This document shows positions 12,204 through 23,223 of a DNA stretch of 64,000 bases, piece by piece (the stretch's first letter is position 1; each line of letters opens with the position of its first letter). Source of the stretch: Hypholoma sublateritium FD-334 SS-4. Taxonomy: Eukaryota > Basidiomycota > Agaricomycetes > Agaricales > Strophariaceae. The DNA is taken from assembly GCA_000827495.1 (NCBI GenBank), contig KN817530.1:304446-368445 (forward strand), written 5' to 3'. The notes beneath the pieces were generated by a model that was not told the DNA's origin, searched no databases, and saw nothing but the letters and a program-made list of their open reading frames with translations. Made by a program: the position numbers and the translations under genes.

Positions 12204-12506
12204 CTATGTTTTAGAGGATTCGCCGAAGAACAGTGCCTTGCTTAGACCAACACGCAGGTATCGCGCGTAAACTGGGCAGGCTTGTCAAAATCTATTTAGT
12301 GACAAGCGCCGACGCGGCGTACCGATGTGGCTCCACCGTCTACCGAGCCATTTGCCAAAGAACGGCAGGAGAACGACCCCAACAAGCTGCTGCAGCTGAT
12401 TCAGGCTTTCTTCCCATTCCTTTTGAGCGAGCTCGTACTCCTCATCGGAGTCGTAAGACAATGCTGTTGATGAGGTCTCGTCGAGAGAGAGATGGGATGA
12501 TGGCAT
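12204..12506 (-). CDS. Mim2-like mitochondrial outer-membrane import factor
   Basis: The spliced gene encodes 83 residues from exons 12323-12506 and 12204-12271. It opens MPSSHLSLDETSSTALSYDS, followed by an acidic stretch and QKEWEESLNQLQQLVGVVLL, then PFFGKWLGRRWSHI. After the intron the frame continues VYARYLRVGLSKALFFGESS. A single hydrophobic segment with a GK.LGRRW motif fits the fungal Mim2 family, which forms the MIM insertase for helical outer-membrane proteins. Reading through the intron gives a shorter, less sensible C-terminus; the GT..AG junction restores a YARY motif in frame. It converges on the PPR gene with 55 bp between stops. Family assignment is from motif recognition only. 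Confidence 0.7.
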
Positions 12507-12743
12507 AAGGAGAGAGCAGCCGCCACAGGGGGGTCTGAGCTCGGACTCGGACAGAGTCGACGTCTAATCACGTTTGTCGCGGCACGGCGTCTCCTCTTTC
12601 GGCAGAACTTATAATCCTGTAATCTTGATCGTCCTCTCTAACGGTTACCCCACCAAGGCCAAATTTATTTATGTAAGGTTGATGCTCCACAGCTCCTCCA
12701 AGCCCTTTTCCTCCTTCACTCTTTGCCTTTACAATCCATTCTC

Positions 12744-15357
12744 ATGTCTAATGAGACGACAAATCGTCCACGGAGGCTCGTTGGCCAGTCTCTTCTCTAC
12801 ACCATCTCCGTGTTTGTCAGTCTCGGCGTCTTTCTCGTAAGACTTTCCCTCACTTGAGCGACAACGAGGTATGCTGACGCGTTGCGCTGCTCGGGGTAGT
12901 TCGGATATGACCAAGGGTACGTCTGGTTGGCTCTTTCTGAAATTTGAGCATCTTTCTGACACTTCAATTCAATGCAGCGTCATGAGCGGTATTATCACCG
13001 GCCCATACTTCCGAAAGTACTTCGATTATCCTGGGCCCATTGAAATTGGCACAATAGTTGCTGTCCTCGAGATCGGTGCTTTCAGTACGTGAGGAGGGTT
13101 CAACTGAATCTATCAGAAACTCATATGAAACAGTTACTTCCGTTGCCGCTGGGACGATCGGCGACAAAATCGGGCGAAGAGGGACACTCTTCGTTGGGGC
13201 CTTGGTCTTTACCTTAGGCGGTGCTATCCAAACCTTCACCGTTGGTTTTTGGAGTATGATAATTGGCAGGATCACAAGTGGATTTGGGGTTGGCCTGCTC
13301 TCGTATGCTGTATATCTCGCCAACCGTTGGTTTACGCTCATCGTGGTTTATCAACAGAACTATCGTTCCAATTTATCAAAGCGAAATATCGCCACCTAAT
13401 CATGTGAGTCCTGGCTGCGGAAAGGTGGCGTGAAGGCTGAACATTATTTAGCGCGGTGCACTGGCTTGCATGGAATTCACTTGCAATATAGTCGGCTATT
13501 CGTCCTCTGTGGTATGCCTCATCCTGTTGGTTTTGCAGCTGACGATAGCTAAGATGGTGTAGTGGACGGATTATTTCTGCTCCTTCTTAGATAGCGACCT
13601 CTCCTGGCGGATACCTCTCTTCATTCAATGCGTCATTGGTACAGTACTCGCCGTCGGTTCTCTTCTCATTCCGGAGAGTCCCAGGTAATGAAAATATTAC
13701 CGACACCGACTGCTTCTGACCGCCAAATTATAGGTGGCTCATCGACGTTGGTAATGAGACGGAGGGTCTACGCGTTATTGCGGATCTTCATGGAGGCGAC
13801 TATGACAATCCGATCGCCATTGCCGAATATGAAGAAATTAAAGACAAAGTCAGAGAAGATGTACGTTCCTGCGCCACCTATCTAGAGACGAGTTTCTCAG
13901 TACCAATATTTGTTCTAGCGTGAATCCGGCGATGGACGATCCTATGCCATGATGTGGCGCAAGTACAAGCGGCGCGTCTTACTTGCGATGTCTTCTCAAG
14001 CTTTTGCTCAACTAGTCGGTGTTTCTCTTCCCTTCTCTTTGACCCGAATTGATCGACAATCTTTGTAGAATGGAATTAATGGTGCTTATTCGTGTTTCTA
14101 TCCTTCCTGATTGCTGACCCCATGGATAGTCATCTCCTACTATGCACGTACGTATAACCTCCTTTCTACGTGCGAAACTCAGCTGAGTGCACGTTTTCTC
14201 GTTCTCAGCGCGTGTTTTCGAAGGTTGGCGCACCCCCGCAATCTAAGTGTAACGCGTTTGACAAGGAACTGCAGAGGCCGGTTGGATTGGCCGTCAGGCA
14301 ATCCTGATGACCGGCATTAACTCTATCATATACGTGTTGAGCACATTGCCCACGTACGTTGTGCTCATTACTGCGTAAGTTCATCAACTAAGGCATACTT
14401 GCATAGCTGGTACCTTGTGGATCACTGGGGCCGGCGAGCAATCCTACTCTCCGGAGCCGTTGTTGTGCGTCGGAAGGAGCTAATACCTGATGTACAACTA
14501 CCTGATCACGGCATTATCTAGATGTCTGCTTCCCTAGTCGCTACTGGTTGGTGGATGTACGTCGACGTTCCGCAAACACCGAACGCTGTCGTAATTTGTG
14601 TCATCATCTTCAACGCTGCCTTCGGTTACAGGTATGGATTATGGAACTGTCATTGCGTTATATTTCACTGACGCCTTTCATCGAGCTGGGGACCTATCCC
14701 ATGGTTGTACCCACCTGAGGTAAGCTTTATGAACCTGGGATGTTGTACGCGAATAATTTGGCCTAGATCATGCCCCTCAATATTCGAGCTAAAGGAGTAT
14801 CATTGTCAACTGCCACCAACTGGGCGTTTAACTTTCTTGTCGGCGAAATTACGCCCTTCCTGCAGGAGCTGATTGAGTGGCGACTATACCCTATGCACGG
14901 GTTCTTTTGCATCTGTAGCTTCATTCTAGGTTCGCTCCCTGCCTACTCGTGCACTCCAAACAGCTAATTGCATCCTTGAAATATTTTAGTCTACTTCTGT
15001 AAGCTTCCCCCTTCTCCTGTGCTTGAGCGAACCTCGAATAACCTTGCCTTCGCAGTGTATCCTGAAACAAAGGGTGTGCCATTGGAAGAGATGGATGCTG
15101 TGTTCGGAGAAGGTTTGTCTGCAGGCTCATGTATCTTCGGGGAAGAATCTGATATCTATGCTTTTGCAGAGGAGCGCGAAGAAGAATTAGAATATGGCCT
15201 TGAAACGGAGTCGCTGGTGCCGAGCCAGCATTCCGGCCGCGACTATTCCACCGAGGATCGACAAGTGTCAAGCAATAATAGGTGGCCTGGCTGGCTGTCG
15301 AAGATAGTGGGACGACCGTCCCGGAGGGAACATTATGAGCCCATCAGAGACCAATAA
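12744..15357 (+). CDS. MFS sugar porter (hexose-transporter type)
   Basis: This is a twelve-helix proton symporter or facilitator of the sugar porter family in the plasma membrane. It starts MSNETTNRPRRLVGQSLLYT. Recognisable family motifs after splicing are FGYDQGVMSGIITG in helix 1, GDKIGRRGTLFVGALVF after helix 2, TIVPIYQSEISPPNHRGAL in the 4-5 region, IPESPRWLIDVG at the end of the first half, LNGINVISYYAP in helix 7 and YPETKGVPLEEMDAVFGE after helix 12. More than ten short introns interrupt it. The soluble C-terminal tail is acidic and ends at TAA 15355-15357. Residues specific for one sugar cannot be fixed by eye. The starts of this gene and the Mim2-like gene face each other over 237 bp. 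Confidence 0.9.
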
Positions 15358-15624
15358 AGCCAATGTTCGTCCAGTAGTTCCTCCGAGGCGCATTGGAGGC
15401 GGCGCAAGGGGAAATTCATTGCATGTACATTCACGCCGTACTTCTGTATATTATACACTGTACACCATTTTGCGCAGCATCGGACAGAACATTTATCACT
15501 TTTTTTTTTTGCTTTTTTGTCTACATATCTACCTACTACATAATCTAGTTTACGACCTTGTCTGCGGCACTTGAAATATTTCGGCCTGTTATTAAGACAA
15601 GACGCGGTCCGCCACGTCCACGTG

Positions 15625-17652
15625 ATGTCCTTTATGAAATTTCTCCTTCGCCCTCCCACAAGCATCGCCGCCTTCGCAAGAGAGGCGGGCTGTCGGCGCA
15701 CATGGAACGTTGCTTCGCGACGCGCGGATCAAGCAAGATGCATGAGCAGCACATACGAGGCGTACGCCGAGGCGCTAGCGAAGCGCAAAGCAAGCAAGGT
15801 GGCTGCCAGCGCCAGGCAGCCTGCACGCGGAGGCGCCCGCACAAATAGCGGAGGCGAACACGCAGGCGAAAACGAAAACGAAAACGAAGAGCACGTCGGG
15901 GGGCCTGCGCGGGGGCTGTCGTTCCCTGCGCTCGGTCTCGACCCCGCGTTCGTGCGCGCGGTGCAGACGGCGTTCCCAAACGTACAGGTGCCGACGGGCA
16001 TCCAGGAGCAGCTCATCCCCGAGATTCTGGCAGGAAAGGACATTCTGTTGCGCGACGCTACTGGCTCGGGAAAGTAAGTCCCTTCTGCCTTTGCTTTTGC
16101 CCTTCTATGCCCCAGCCGAGTTAGCCTCCCGCGAAGCCAAATATGCACGGCGCAAGTCTAATCCTAATCCTAACGCTAACGCACTTGTTCTTATTAGGTC
16201 CTTCGGCCTGGTGCTGGCGCTGCTCAGCAAGCCGCGGATAGTGATCCACGAGACGAACGGCAGCACGCGGCGCGCAATTACCGCGCTCGTCGTCGTGCCG
16301 CACAGGGACCTGGCGCTGCAGCTGCACCACTGGATTGAGCGGTTGGTCAGTGCTATGCGACCCGCGCCGGCGGCAGCGTCGATTGTGCAGGTGCTCGTGC
16401 GCGGCGCGGACCGGCCGCTCGACAGCGCGCTCGCGGCGCTGCGCGCGACGCCGCCGCATGTGCTCGTGTGCACCCCGCAGGCGCTGCAGGAGGCGCTCCG
16501 CGTGGACCGTGCCGCGCTGCAGCTCGACACGCTGCGTGCGGTGGCGGTCGACGAGGTGGACTACCTCGTCGAGACGGTCGCGCGGAAGGAGGTGGGCAAG
16601 TCGTTCCAGCGCGCGTTTGAGAAGGCGGTGCGCAAGGTCGCGCGGCACCCGGGCCCGACGCGCGAGATTCTGGACGCGATCTACGCGCCGCGACGGACGT
16701 TGGTGCAGCGGCCGTATGTGCCGGAGGAGGACAAGGCGGGGCGGTGGGACAGCGTTGAGGAGTGGCGGAGTGAGAAGGAAAGGGAGGTAGGGCTGCCGCA
16801 GCTGATCCTGTCGAGCGCGACGCTGCGGGTGCACCTGAAGGACTATCTCTTTAGCGAGAGCGGGTGGCTGAACCCGTACAACGTGGTGAAGATCATGGGC
16901 GACACGTCGAATGCGAAACGCAATGGGTGGAACGCGGACCGGCGGATCCTGCACTCGGTGGTGATTGCGTCTGACACGGAGATCCGAAACATCGATGGTG
17001 CCGTAGCGGCGCCTGCAGAGAAAAAGGAGTCCGCGGAGACGTCGGGCACGGAGGATGAGGAGGGGGCGGTGGACAGCAAGGGATACTACAATGAAAGTAG
17101 GTTGTTCGACATCAGAAGCGCGGGGACTGGCTGACGGGCGAATGAACAGAATATGGACAGACGGCGTCGCCGTTTGATGCAAACGCGCTGGAGGCGATTG
17201 CGACAGGGTTCGCGCTTGACGTGCCGTCGGTCGCGCTGCTGGTGATTCCGTCGAGTGCGCCTGTGCAGCGCGCAGTGTGGGAGCTGCGGGAGATGGGGGT
17301 GAACGCGGAGACGCTTGACGTGGAGGCGAGCGGGCGGGGCGGGGCGTATCTTCTGGGGAGCGGCGTGGATGTGATGCGTGCGAATCCGCGCCTGCTTGTT
17401 GCTACGCTGGCCAGCACGCGCGGGCTGGATTTGCCGGCGCTGACGCATGTGTTCGTGCTGGGGCTGGCGGAGGGCCCGCACGTGAACGGCCGCAGCGTCG
17501 ACGCGTACGTGCACATTGCAGGGCGCGTGGGCCGGTTCGGACGGGCGGGGCGCGTGGTGAGCGTAGTCGGCGGCGAGGCGGAAGGGGCCAAGGTCGAGCG
17601 CATTCTGACCACGCTCGGCGCGCGGCCTGTACGCTTTGAGCACTTTGATTGA
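15625..17652 (+). CDS. Mitochondrial DEAD-box RNA helicase (MRH4-like)
   Basis: Exons 15625-16073, 16198-17096 and 17150-17652 join in frame to 616 residues. The N-terminus (MSFMKFLLRPPTSIAAFARE) is basic and looks like a mitochondrial presequence. The helicase core shows the Q-motif region PTGIQEQLIPEILAGKD, Walker A ATGSGK split by the first intron, ALVVVPHRDLALQL (Ia), VLVCTPQAL (Ib), motif II as DEVD in AVAVDEVDYLVE instead of DEAD, and LSSATL (III). In the last exon ATLASTRGLDLP (V) and HIAGRVGRFGRAG (VI) complete the second RecA lobe. MRH4-type helicases help assemble the large mitochondrial ribosomal subunit. Coding sequence is extremely GC-rich compared with genes further away. A repeat ENENENE near residue 90 is low complexity. 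The alternative start at 15634 is three codons later. Confidence 0.85.
16158..16181 (+). repeat. Tandem branch-point-like hexamers in the helicase intron
   Basis: Within intron 16074-16197 four hexamers stand in tandem: CTAATC, CTAATC, CTAACG, CTAACG. Each contains CTAA(C/T), the fungal lariat branch-site core. The last copy ends 16 bases before the acceptor. Confidence 0.6.
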
Positions 17653-17770
17653 CTAATCGAGAGATAGCCCAATGCGGATACACTGCGTCATGCTTCTGCG
17701 CTATATACTGCTTAGCGGCTGACCATCCCCGTCTGCCTTTTCAGTCCACTCGCCATTCAGTCGAGAGCCA

Positions 17771-20533
17771 ATGTCGCCCCCCCGCATCGCCCTCCTCCTC
17801 CTCCTCCTCGTCGCCGCCGCCCTCGCCCAGACATCGTCCAACTCGTCGTCCACCGCATCCCCCACGCCCTCCCTCTCCCTCACCACCGGCTCCGTCACAG
17901 TCACCATCGCCACGTCGCGTGCAGGCGCCTCGTCCTCCTCATTTGTCACCCTCGTCCTCCCCGGCGTCGTCTCCAACGTCACCATCACCCCCTCGTCAAC
18001 CGCCCCGCCGTCCACAACAGCCAATGCCACCGCCACCGCATCTGCCACCCCGTCGCCTTCCCAGACCGCAGACCCATTCGTCCTGGTGCGTGTCTTCTCT
18101 GTCCCAGCAGCCCGTGTCTCACCCCACCCAGGCAACAAAGGTCGACCCGGCCTTTGCTGTCCTCGGCGTCATTCTCATCCTCACAGGCCTCCCCTCTGCC
18201 TTCTGGGGCCACAAAAACAGATGGTATGTCCTGTCCATCCGCAGCTTCTCTTACGCTCACACAGCCACTCCAGGACTTCTTTCTTCCTTATCGGTTTCTA
18301 CTCGCTCTCCTTAACTTGCGCAGTCCTCATTATCAAGTTCGGCGTCATACCGGCAATCAATCCTCCAAGCAAGTCTCTTCGCGGTTTCTTCGTCTTTGCC
18401 TGCTTCGTGGCAGGCATACTCGGTGGCGGAATCGCCATCTTCTTTTGGAAGGGCGCACGCTACGGTATTGGCGCATGGGGTGGCTTTGCTCTAGCTCTGT
18501 GGATCCAGTGCTTCCACAACGGGGGCCTAATCAAAACCATCGGCCTGCGATGGATTCTCTATATTGGTACGATCACTTGCCTGCGCCTCTAACTCGTTTC
18601 AAGCCTCATTTTCTCACACCAGCAACTGGAGTCGTTGGATTCGCTCTCTCAACCATACCCAGGGTACAGCCCCTTCTATGCCTTTGAATTTATGTGCTGA
18701 CTCGCAATTCATCAGATCCACTACCATGTCCTCCTCGTGTCCACGGCCTTTGTTGGAGCTAGTTCCTTTATGCTTGGCGTCGACTGTTTTACTACTGCTG
18801 GCCTCAAGGAGGTATATTTACATCATTTGCCATCAGTTCCAGACCGCTGACTTTACCGGCAGTTCTACATGTGGAATCTCGGCTTCCGTGCCCTCTTCCC
18901 AAAATTCGTCAACAATGGCATCGAGTTTCCTGTGTCGCAGACCATGCAAATTGAACTCGGCCTTACTGGCGCCGTTGCCCTAATGGGCATCGCGGTTCAG
19001 TTGCGCATCATAAAGGTTCTCCAGAAGAAGATGGGTGAAATTGCCGAGGAGGCGAAGAAACGGGACGAGGAGGCTGAACTTCGCGCCGCTGATAGACTCA
19101 ATGGTATAGATCAAGAGCGCACCGAGTGGGAAAAGGAGCACCCAACTCACATCCTCACCAAGCATGGTAGACAGGACAGCGGCTCAGTGCCCCTCATGAA
19201 GGACCGAGAGGACTCTAGTTCACCTGTGGGTGATGATCGGTCATCATACCTAGGCAGACCGCGCCACATCTCGGGGCTGTCCGATTTCAAGGTCGCTCCG
19301 ACCTCTGACGAAGACCTCAAGCGTGCTTCGCGATTCAACCAATCACCAGGTGTTTTGCCTTCTATGGACCTCGGAACCGCTATACAGGAAGATGTCCCTT
19401 CGAGCTTTATTACCAACGATATCGCACGCACCATTGAGGTATCGGCATCGGAACTTGAGGATTTCAAAAGGAAGCAGTCCCTTTTGGCCGAGATTCAGAA
19501 CATTCGCCGGTCTATTGACATCTTGAAGTCGGAGACGCCTGTTCCGTCGTCGTCCGAGCATTCCCTTCGCCCGTCATTCGCGTCGAGACGGACGTTGAGC
19601 ATGGACGCTAGTAATGCACTCTTGCCGGCAACGACGACGCATGCACGACCACCACGGGAGCCGGCGCCGCCTCGTGCCCGGGTGCATTCCATGGAACTTT
19701 CTTCGCTGGCCGGGTTCAGGGATGACCCTATTTCACGCCCTACAAGCGTTCCATTAAAAGATGACTGGGATTCCTACATTCATGAACGTAAGCTGTTGCA
19801 GCCACCGGCCGGAGTGACACCGCCCATCGCGACCACTCTAACACCCCGCGCGCCAATATCGCCCGCGGTGCAGGAGGCGCTGCAGCGCCGGAAGAAGCGG
19901 GAGAACTCGCTAGGAAACATGGTCGGCGGGGCAGCCGCGGCGCCCAGCTCGAACTCGTCGGACGACGTGCCGCTCGCGCGCATCGCACAGCAGCACCGCT
20001 CGCACTCGCAGGCCGGTCCGGTCAACATCCTGCCGCCGCGCAGGAACTCGGCGCACATTCTGGCGCCGGTGCCGCAGGTGGCGCATGCGCCGCGCACGCG
20101 CACATTCGAGGAGCTCACCGAGCGGCACCGCGAGAAGATGCGCGACCTGCAGGCGCCGCTGACGCAGGCGGAGAAGGAGCACGCGGAGCTGGAGGCGGCG
20201 CGGCAGCGCTGGGAGCGGGCCAAGGCACTGGAGAAGGAGGCAGTGACCCGGCGACAGGCGGAGAAGGCGGCAGCGCTGGAGAAGCGGAAAAAGTCAGGGG
20301 AGTATGGGCCTGAGGTAGCGGGCAGCCGGTCGTCGGAGCAGCAGCAGCAGCGACGCCACTCGCGCTCGGTAAGCGCGGACAAACTTGGGGGCGGTCGACG
20401 GCTGTCGACGCTCAAGGTGGAGGACTGGCAGCGGTACCAGCAGGAGGCCGAGACGAAGCGGGAGCCGCGGGTGAAGGAGGGCGTGCCGTTCCCGCAGGAG
20501 GGACGGCGGAAAAGCAGGGACTTTTTGAGCTGA
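17771..20533 (+). CDS. DUF4203/TM7SF3-TMEM198-like membrane protein with long cytosolic tail
   Basis: The start MSPPRIALLLLLLVAAALAQ is a signal peptide, followed by a Ser/Thr-rich ectodomain of about 80 residues. Exons then give DPAFAVLGVILILTGLPSAF, TSFFLIGFYSLSLTCAVLII, GFFVFACFVAGILGGGIAIF, WGGFALALWIQCF, ATGVVGFALST and HVLLVSTAFVGASSFMLGV: about seven hydrophobic segments with Gly-rich spacing typical of the DUF4203 fold. The last exon encodes a cytosolic tail of about 500 residues. It is rich in Ser, Pro, Arg and Glu, with a predicted coiled coil around EELTERHREKMRDLQAPLTQ and QAEKAAALEKRKKSG. The molecular role of this fungal group is not known. Five or so short introns lie in the membrane part; the tail is uninterrupted. 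GC content is high, as in the flanking genes. Confidence 0.75.
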
Positions 20534-20725
20534 ATACTGCACGGACAAACACGACGGACATAACAGTGATTTTGGACTTGTACATAGTTTGGAATTGGAA
20601 TTAGAACATCAGGTGACAGATCTGTGACAGCGTGTGAAACTGTGACTTTGTGTGTGGACAAAACTCTCACGACGGGGGGAGTTTAAGAATTTCCCACCCA
20701 CGTCTTACTCTCACGCCTGTAAGTA

Positions 20726-23055
20726 ATGGCGCAGACGACGGGAGTTCACGATCCTTTCTTTCTGAACCACCACCTACTCATGGCCCCTGCGCCGCCCACT
20801 GCCTCCCCCCCATCGCGCGAAGATACCCCTGCAAAGGCACGCTCTCTTCTGCTGTAAAATTTCCATTATCTCACCGTTATCGCGCAGGACCCCCAGGCGA
20901 ACAACCCCCACACCCCCTCGTCCTCCCATTCGTCCCCCGCAATCCCCACCGCAGACCCAAATGCCTCCATCCAGTCCATCCTGACCGCCTCAAAGGACGC
21001 CGCGAACGGCCAGCACCATCCGCAGCAGCACCCATGGCCGCCCCCGCTCCCGCCCCAGGAACACCAGGGTCCTGGCGCACAGGTGAGCACCGCTTCGTCC
21101 ATTGTACACAGCCTTTGCTGAATGGCCCCAGGCGTCTTCCAGCAAGCGCAAGCTCGACCCCGACCCGGACGCGGAGGACCCGCACAGCAAGATTCGCCGC
21201 ATCGTCCGCGACCACGTTTCGCAGGACCCGTCGCGCGTTATGCCCATGACCACCGTCATATGCCTGCACGCGGCCGTCGCGCAAAAGTCGTACGGCAGCG
21301 AAAAGCGCTTCCTCTGCCCGCCACCCGTCGTGCACATCGAGGGCCCCGTCTGGCACATGCGCGCACAGCAGCTCGCGATGGCCGTCGTCTCCGAGAACGG
21401 CGAGCGCTCGTTTGAGCAAAAGGCGCCGCTTGACAATAATATGACGTCGAGCTTCAAGTTTTTGCATGTCACCGGCACCGCAAAGGCCAAGAGCTTCCAG
21501 CTCTCCCTCGACATTGCGGAGCCGCCCCCGCCGTCCCTCAACCCTGAGGGCGGTGACCCACCCACTGGCCGTGTATGGGCGTCCTTTGACTCAGCACCTG
21601 TCACCATCATCTCCAAACCGTCAAAGAAGACGGCAAAGACGCGTAACATCTCATCGTGCATCCTCGCGGGCGGCCCTGTCTCGCTCTTCAACCGCATCAA
21701 CTCACAAACCGTGCGCACAAAGTACATGACCATCGACCACGCGCAGCTCTGTGCGAGCAACGTCGCCTGGTCCGCGTTCAACGTGAATGTCGTCCGCAAG
21801 CCTGGCGTGCCCGGCGCCACTTCCACCGTCGGTAAGTTCTTATCATGTGATGGGAGTCTGATGGGGATCGCTGATCACGTTGGCCAGTAACAGGTCCACA
21901 GCCCGTAACATACGGCTGCGAGATTGTGCTGTCCGATACTCACTCTGGTATCTCTACATCGCCCCTTGTCATTCGCAAGGTCGATAAGGGCAAAGTCACA
22001 CATGACGAAGGGGGCCCCGTGAGTCAGATGCAGAAGATTGCGCTGCAGCGCGTTAATCCTGATGGATCACGGCATTACCTCTCTGCGGCTGGCCCGATAC
22101 CTGGCACCCCTGGCGTGGTTGCCCCACCTGCTCCTGGGATGTCTTCTCAGGCTGGCACGCACCCTCTTCTATTCCAGTCTCCCCGTGTACGCGAAGAAAT
22201 CAAAGAGGGCTTCCGCATTGTCTGCGATGAAGTCGATGATTATTTATGTTGGACCATTGTTGGCATCTGTAAGTTCATATCTTTATTCTGATGGACGAAA
22301 TGCGATGTTGACTCGACTTAGCAAAATTCCAGTATACTTTCTTTGATGCTTTCGGTCAGAACAACAATATACCCGAGCTACCCATTACACCCTTTCCCAC
22401 GCTGTTCACCGCGCCAGTTTACCGTCCATCTAACAACACTGTTGAACTGACGGTCTCGAATTTCTTTTACGACCATCCTACGACCCGGCATCAGACCCCG
22501 CTTGACGTCTATCTCGGCAACCTTGGGCCCCTCCATCTCCGGGTGTACCAGGCTAATCCACCAGGGCCGCTCACCCCCATCAACTCGTACATGCCTGGTG
22601 GGCAGACCATGGACGGCCGCGACGCGACGCCAGCCTCGCCAAATTTGTCGACACGGTACATCCCATCGCCGCTGCACACCATCGTTATCGTCGAGATGCC
22701 GCACTTGGAAGATGTAATCAAGGCGCTAGAAGATGACGCGCTGCCGACGCCCAATGCGGCAAACGGCAGCAAACCACAGACACCCCATGCGGAACCCTCT
22801 GCGCCGCCAGCTCCGCCGATGGCTTCCATCGCGGGCCGGAGCTTACCGCTTCTGTTCATCCGCGCGTCCGACGGCGTGGGTTATCATTCGGGTCGCACGA
22901 TAGCCTGTGAAAATGTATTCCAGGCGATGGACCTCAACAATCCCCCCAATCACAACGTAGCAGGTGGGAGCATGGAAGCAAACTGGATAGCCGCCGCGCA
23001 AGCTGCAGCCCATGCAGAGGGGGGTTTGCACGGATGGACTCTTCGGGTCATGTGA
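20726..23055 (+). CDS. CSL (Su(H)/CBF1/LAG-1) family transcription factor
   Basis: Exons 20726-20836, 20888-21082, 21132-21831, 21888-22268 and 22322-23055 join in frame to 706 residues. The diagnostic DNA-contact segment is QKSYGSEKRFLCPPP (about residues 153-167) at the start of the Rel-like N-terminal domain. It is followed by SSFKFLHVTGTAKAKSFQL, RVWASFDSAPVTIISKPSKK and LFNRINSQTVRTKYM of the same domain and beta-trefoil. The C-terminal Rel-like/IPT part starts near PVYRPSNNTVELTVSNFFYD. Animals use CSL proteins as Notch effectors; fungi lack Notch, and fission-yeast Cbf11/Cbf12 affect cell adhesion, cell cycle and lipid genes. The N-terminal 100 residues are Pro/Ser-rich. The first intron appears to use a GC donor (20837-20887). 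The shorter N-terminus resembles the Cbf11-like class, which is inference. Confidence 0.88.
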
Positions 23056-23223
23056 TAAAAGGATCGCTCCTATGTGCTTGTACCTTTTATTTCTCGTGTT
23101 CATGTGTACTTTTGTGACTGTTGTCGACGTTTTTTGCTTTGCAATATTGACTACCTTTTTTTTATTATCTGGACATTCTATCGGAGGACATTGGTTAAAC
23201 TGTACCGCTGTAGGAGCCGCGCC

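Noticed and set aside
16158..16181. Interstitial telomere repeat
   Set aside because: The units are hexamers of CTAATC/CTAACG, not CCCTAA, only four copies are present, and they sit at the branch-site position of an intron.
16121..17182. Open frame of 353 codons on the minus strand, Arg/His-rich
   Set aside because: It is antisense to the helicase exons in very GC-rich DNA, where stop codons are rare. Its composition is that of a codon shadow and it shows no domain.
19780..21826. Long minus-strand open frames (296 and 278 codons) over the DUF4203-like and CSL genes
   Set aside because: They lie opposite well-supported exons and are Arg/Ser/Cys-rich shadows caused by high GC.
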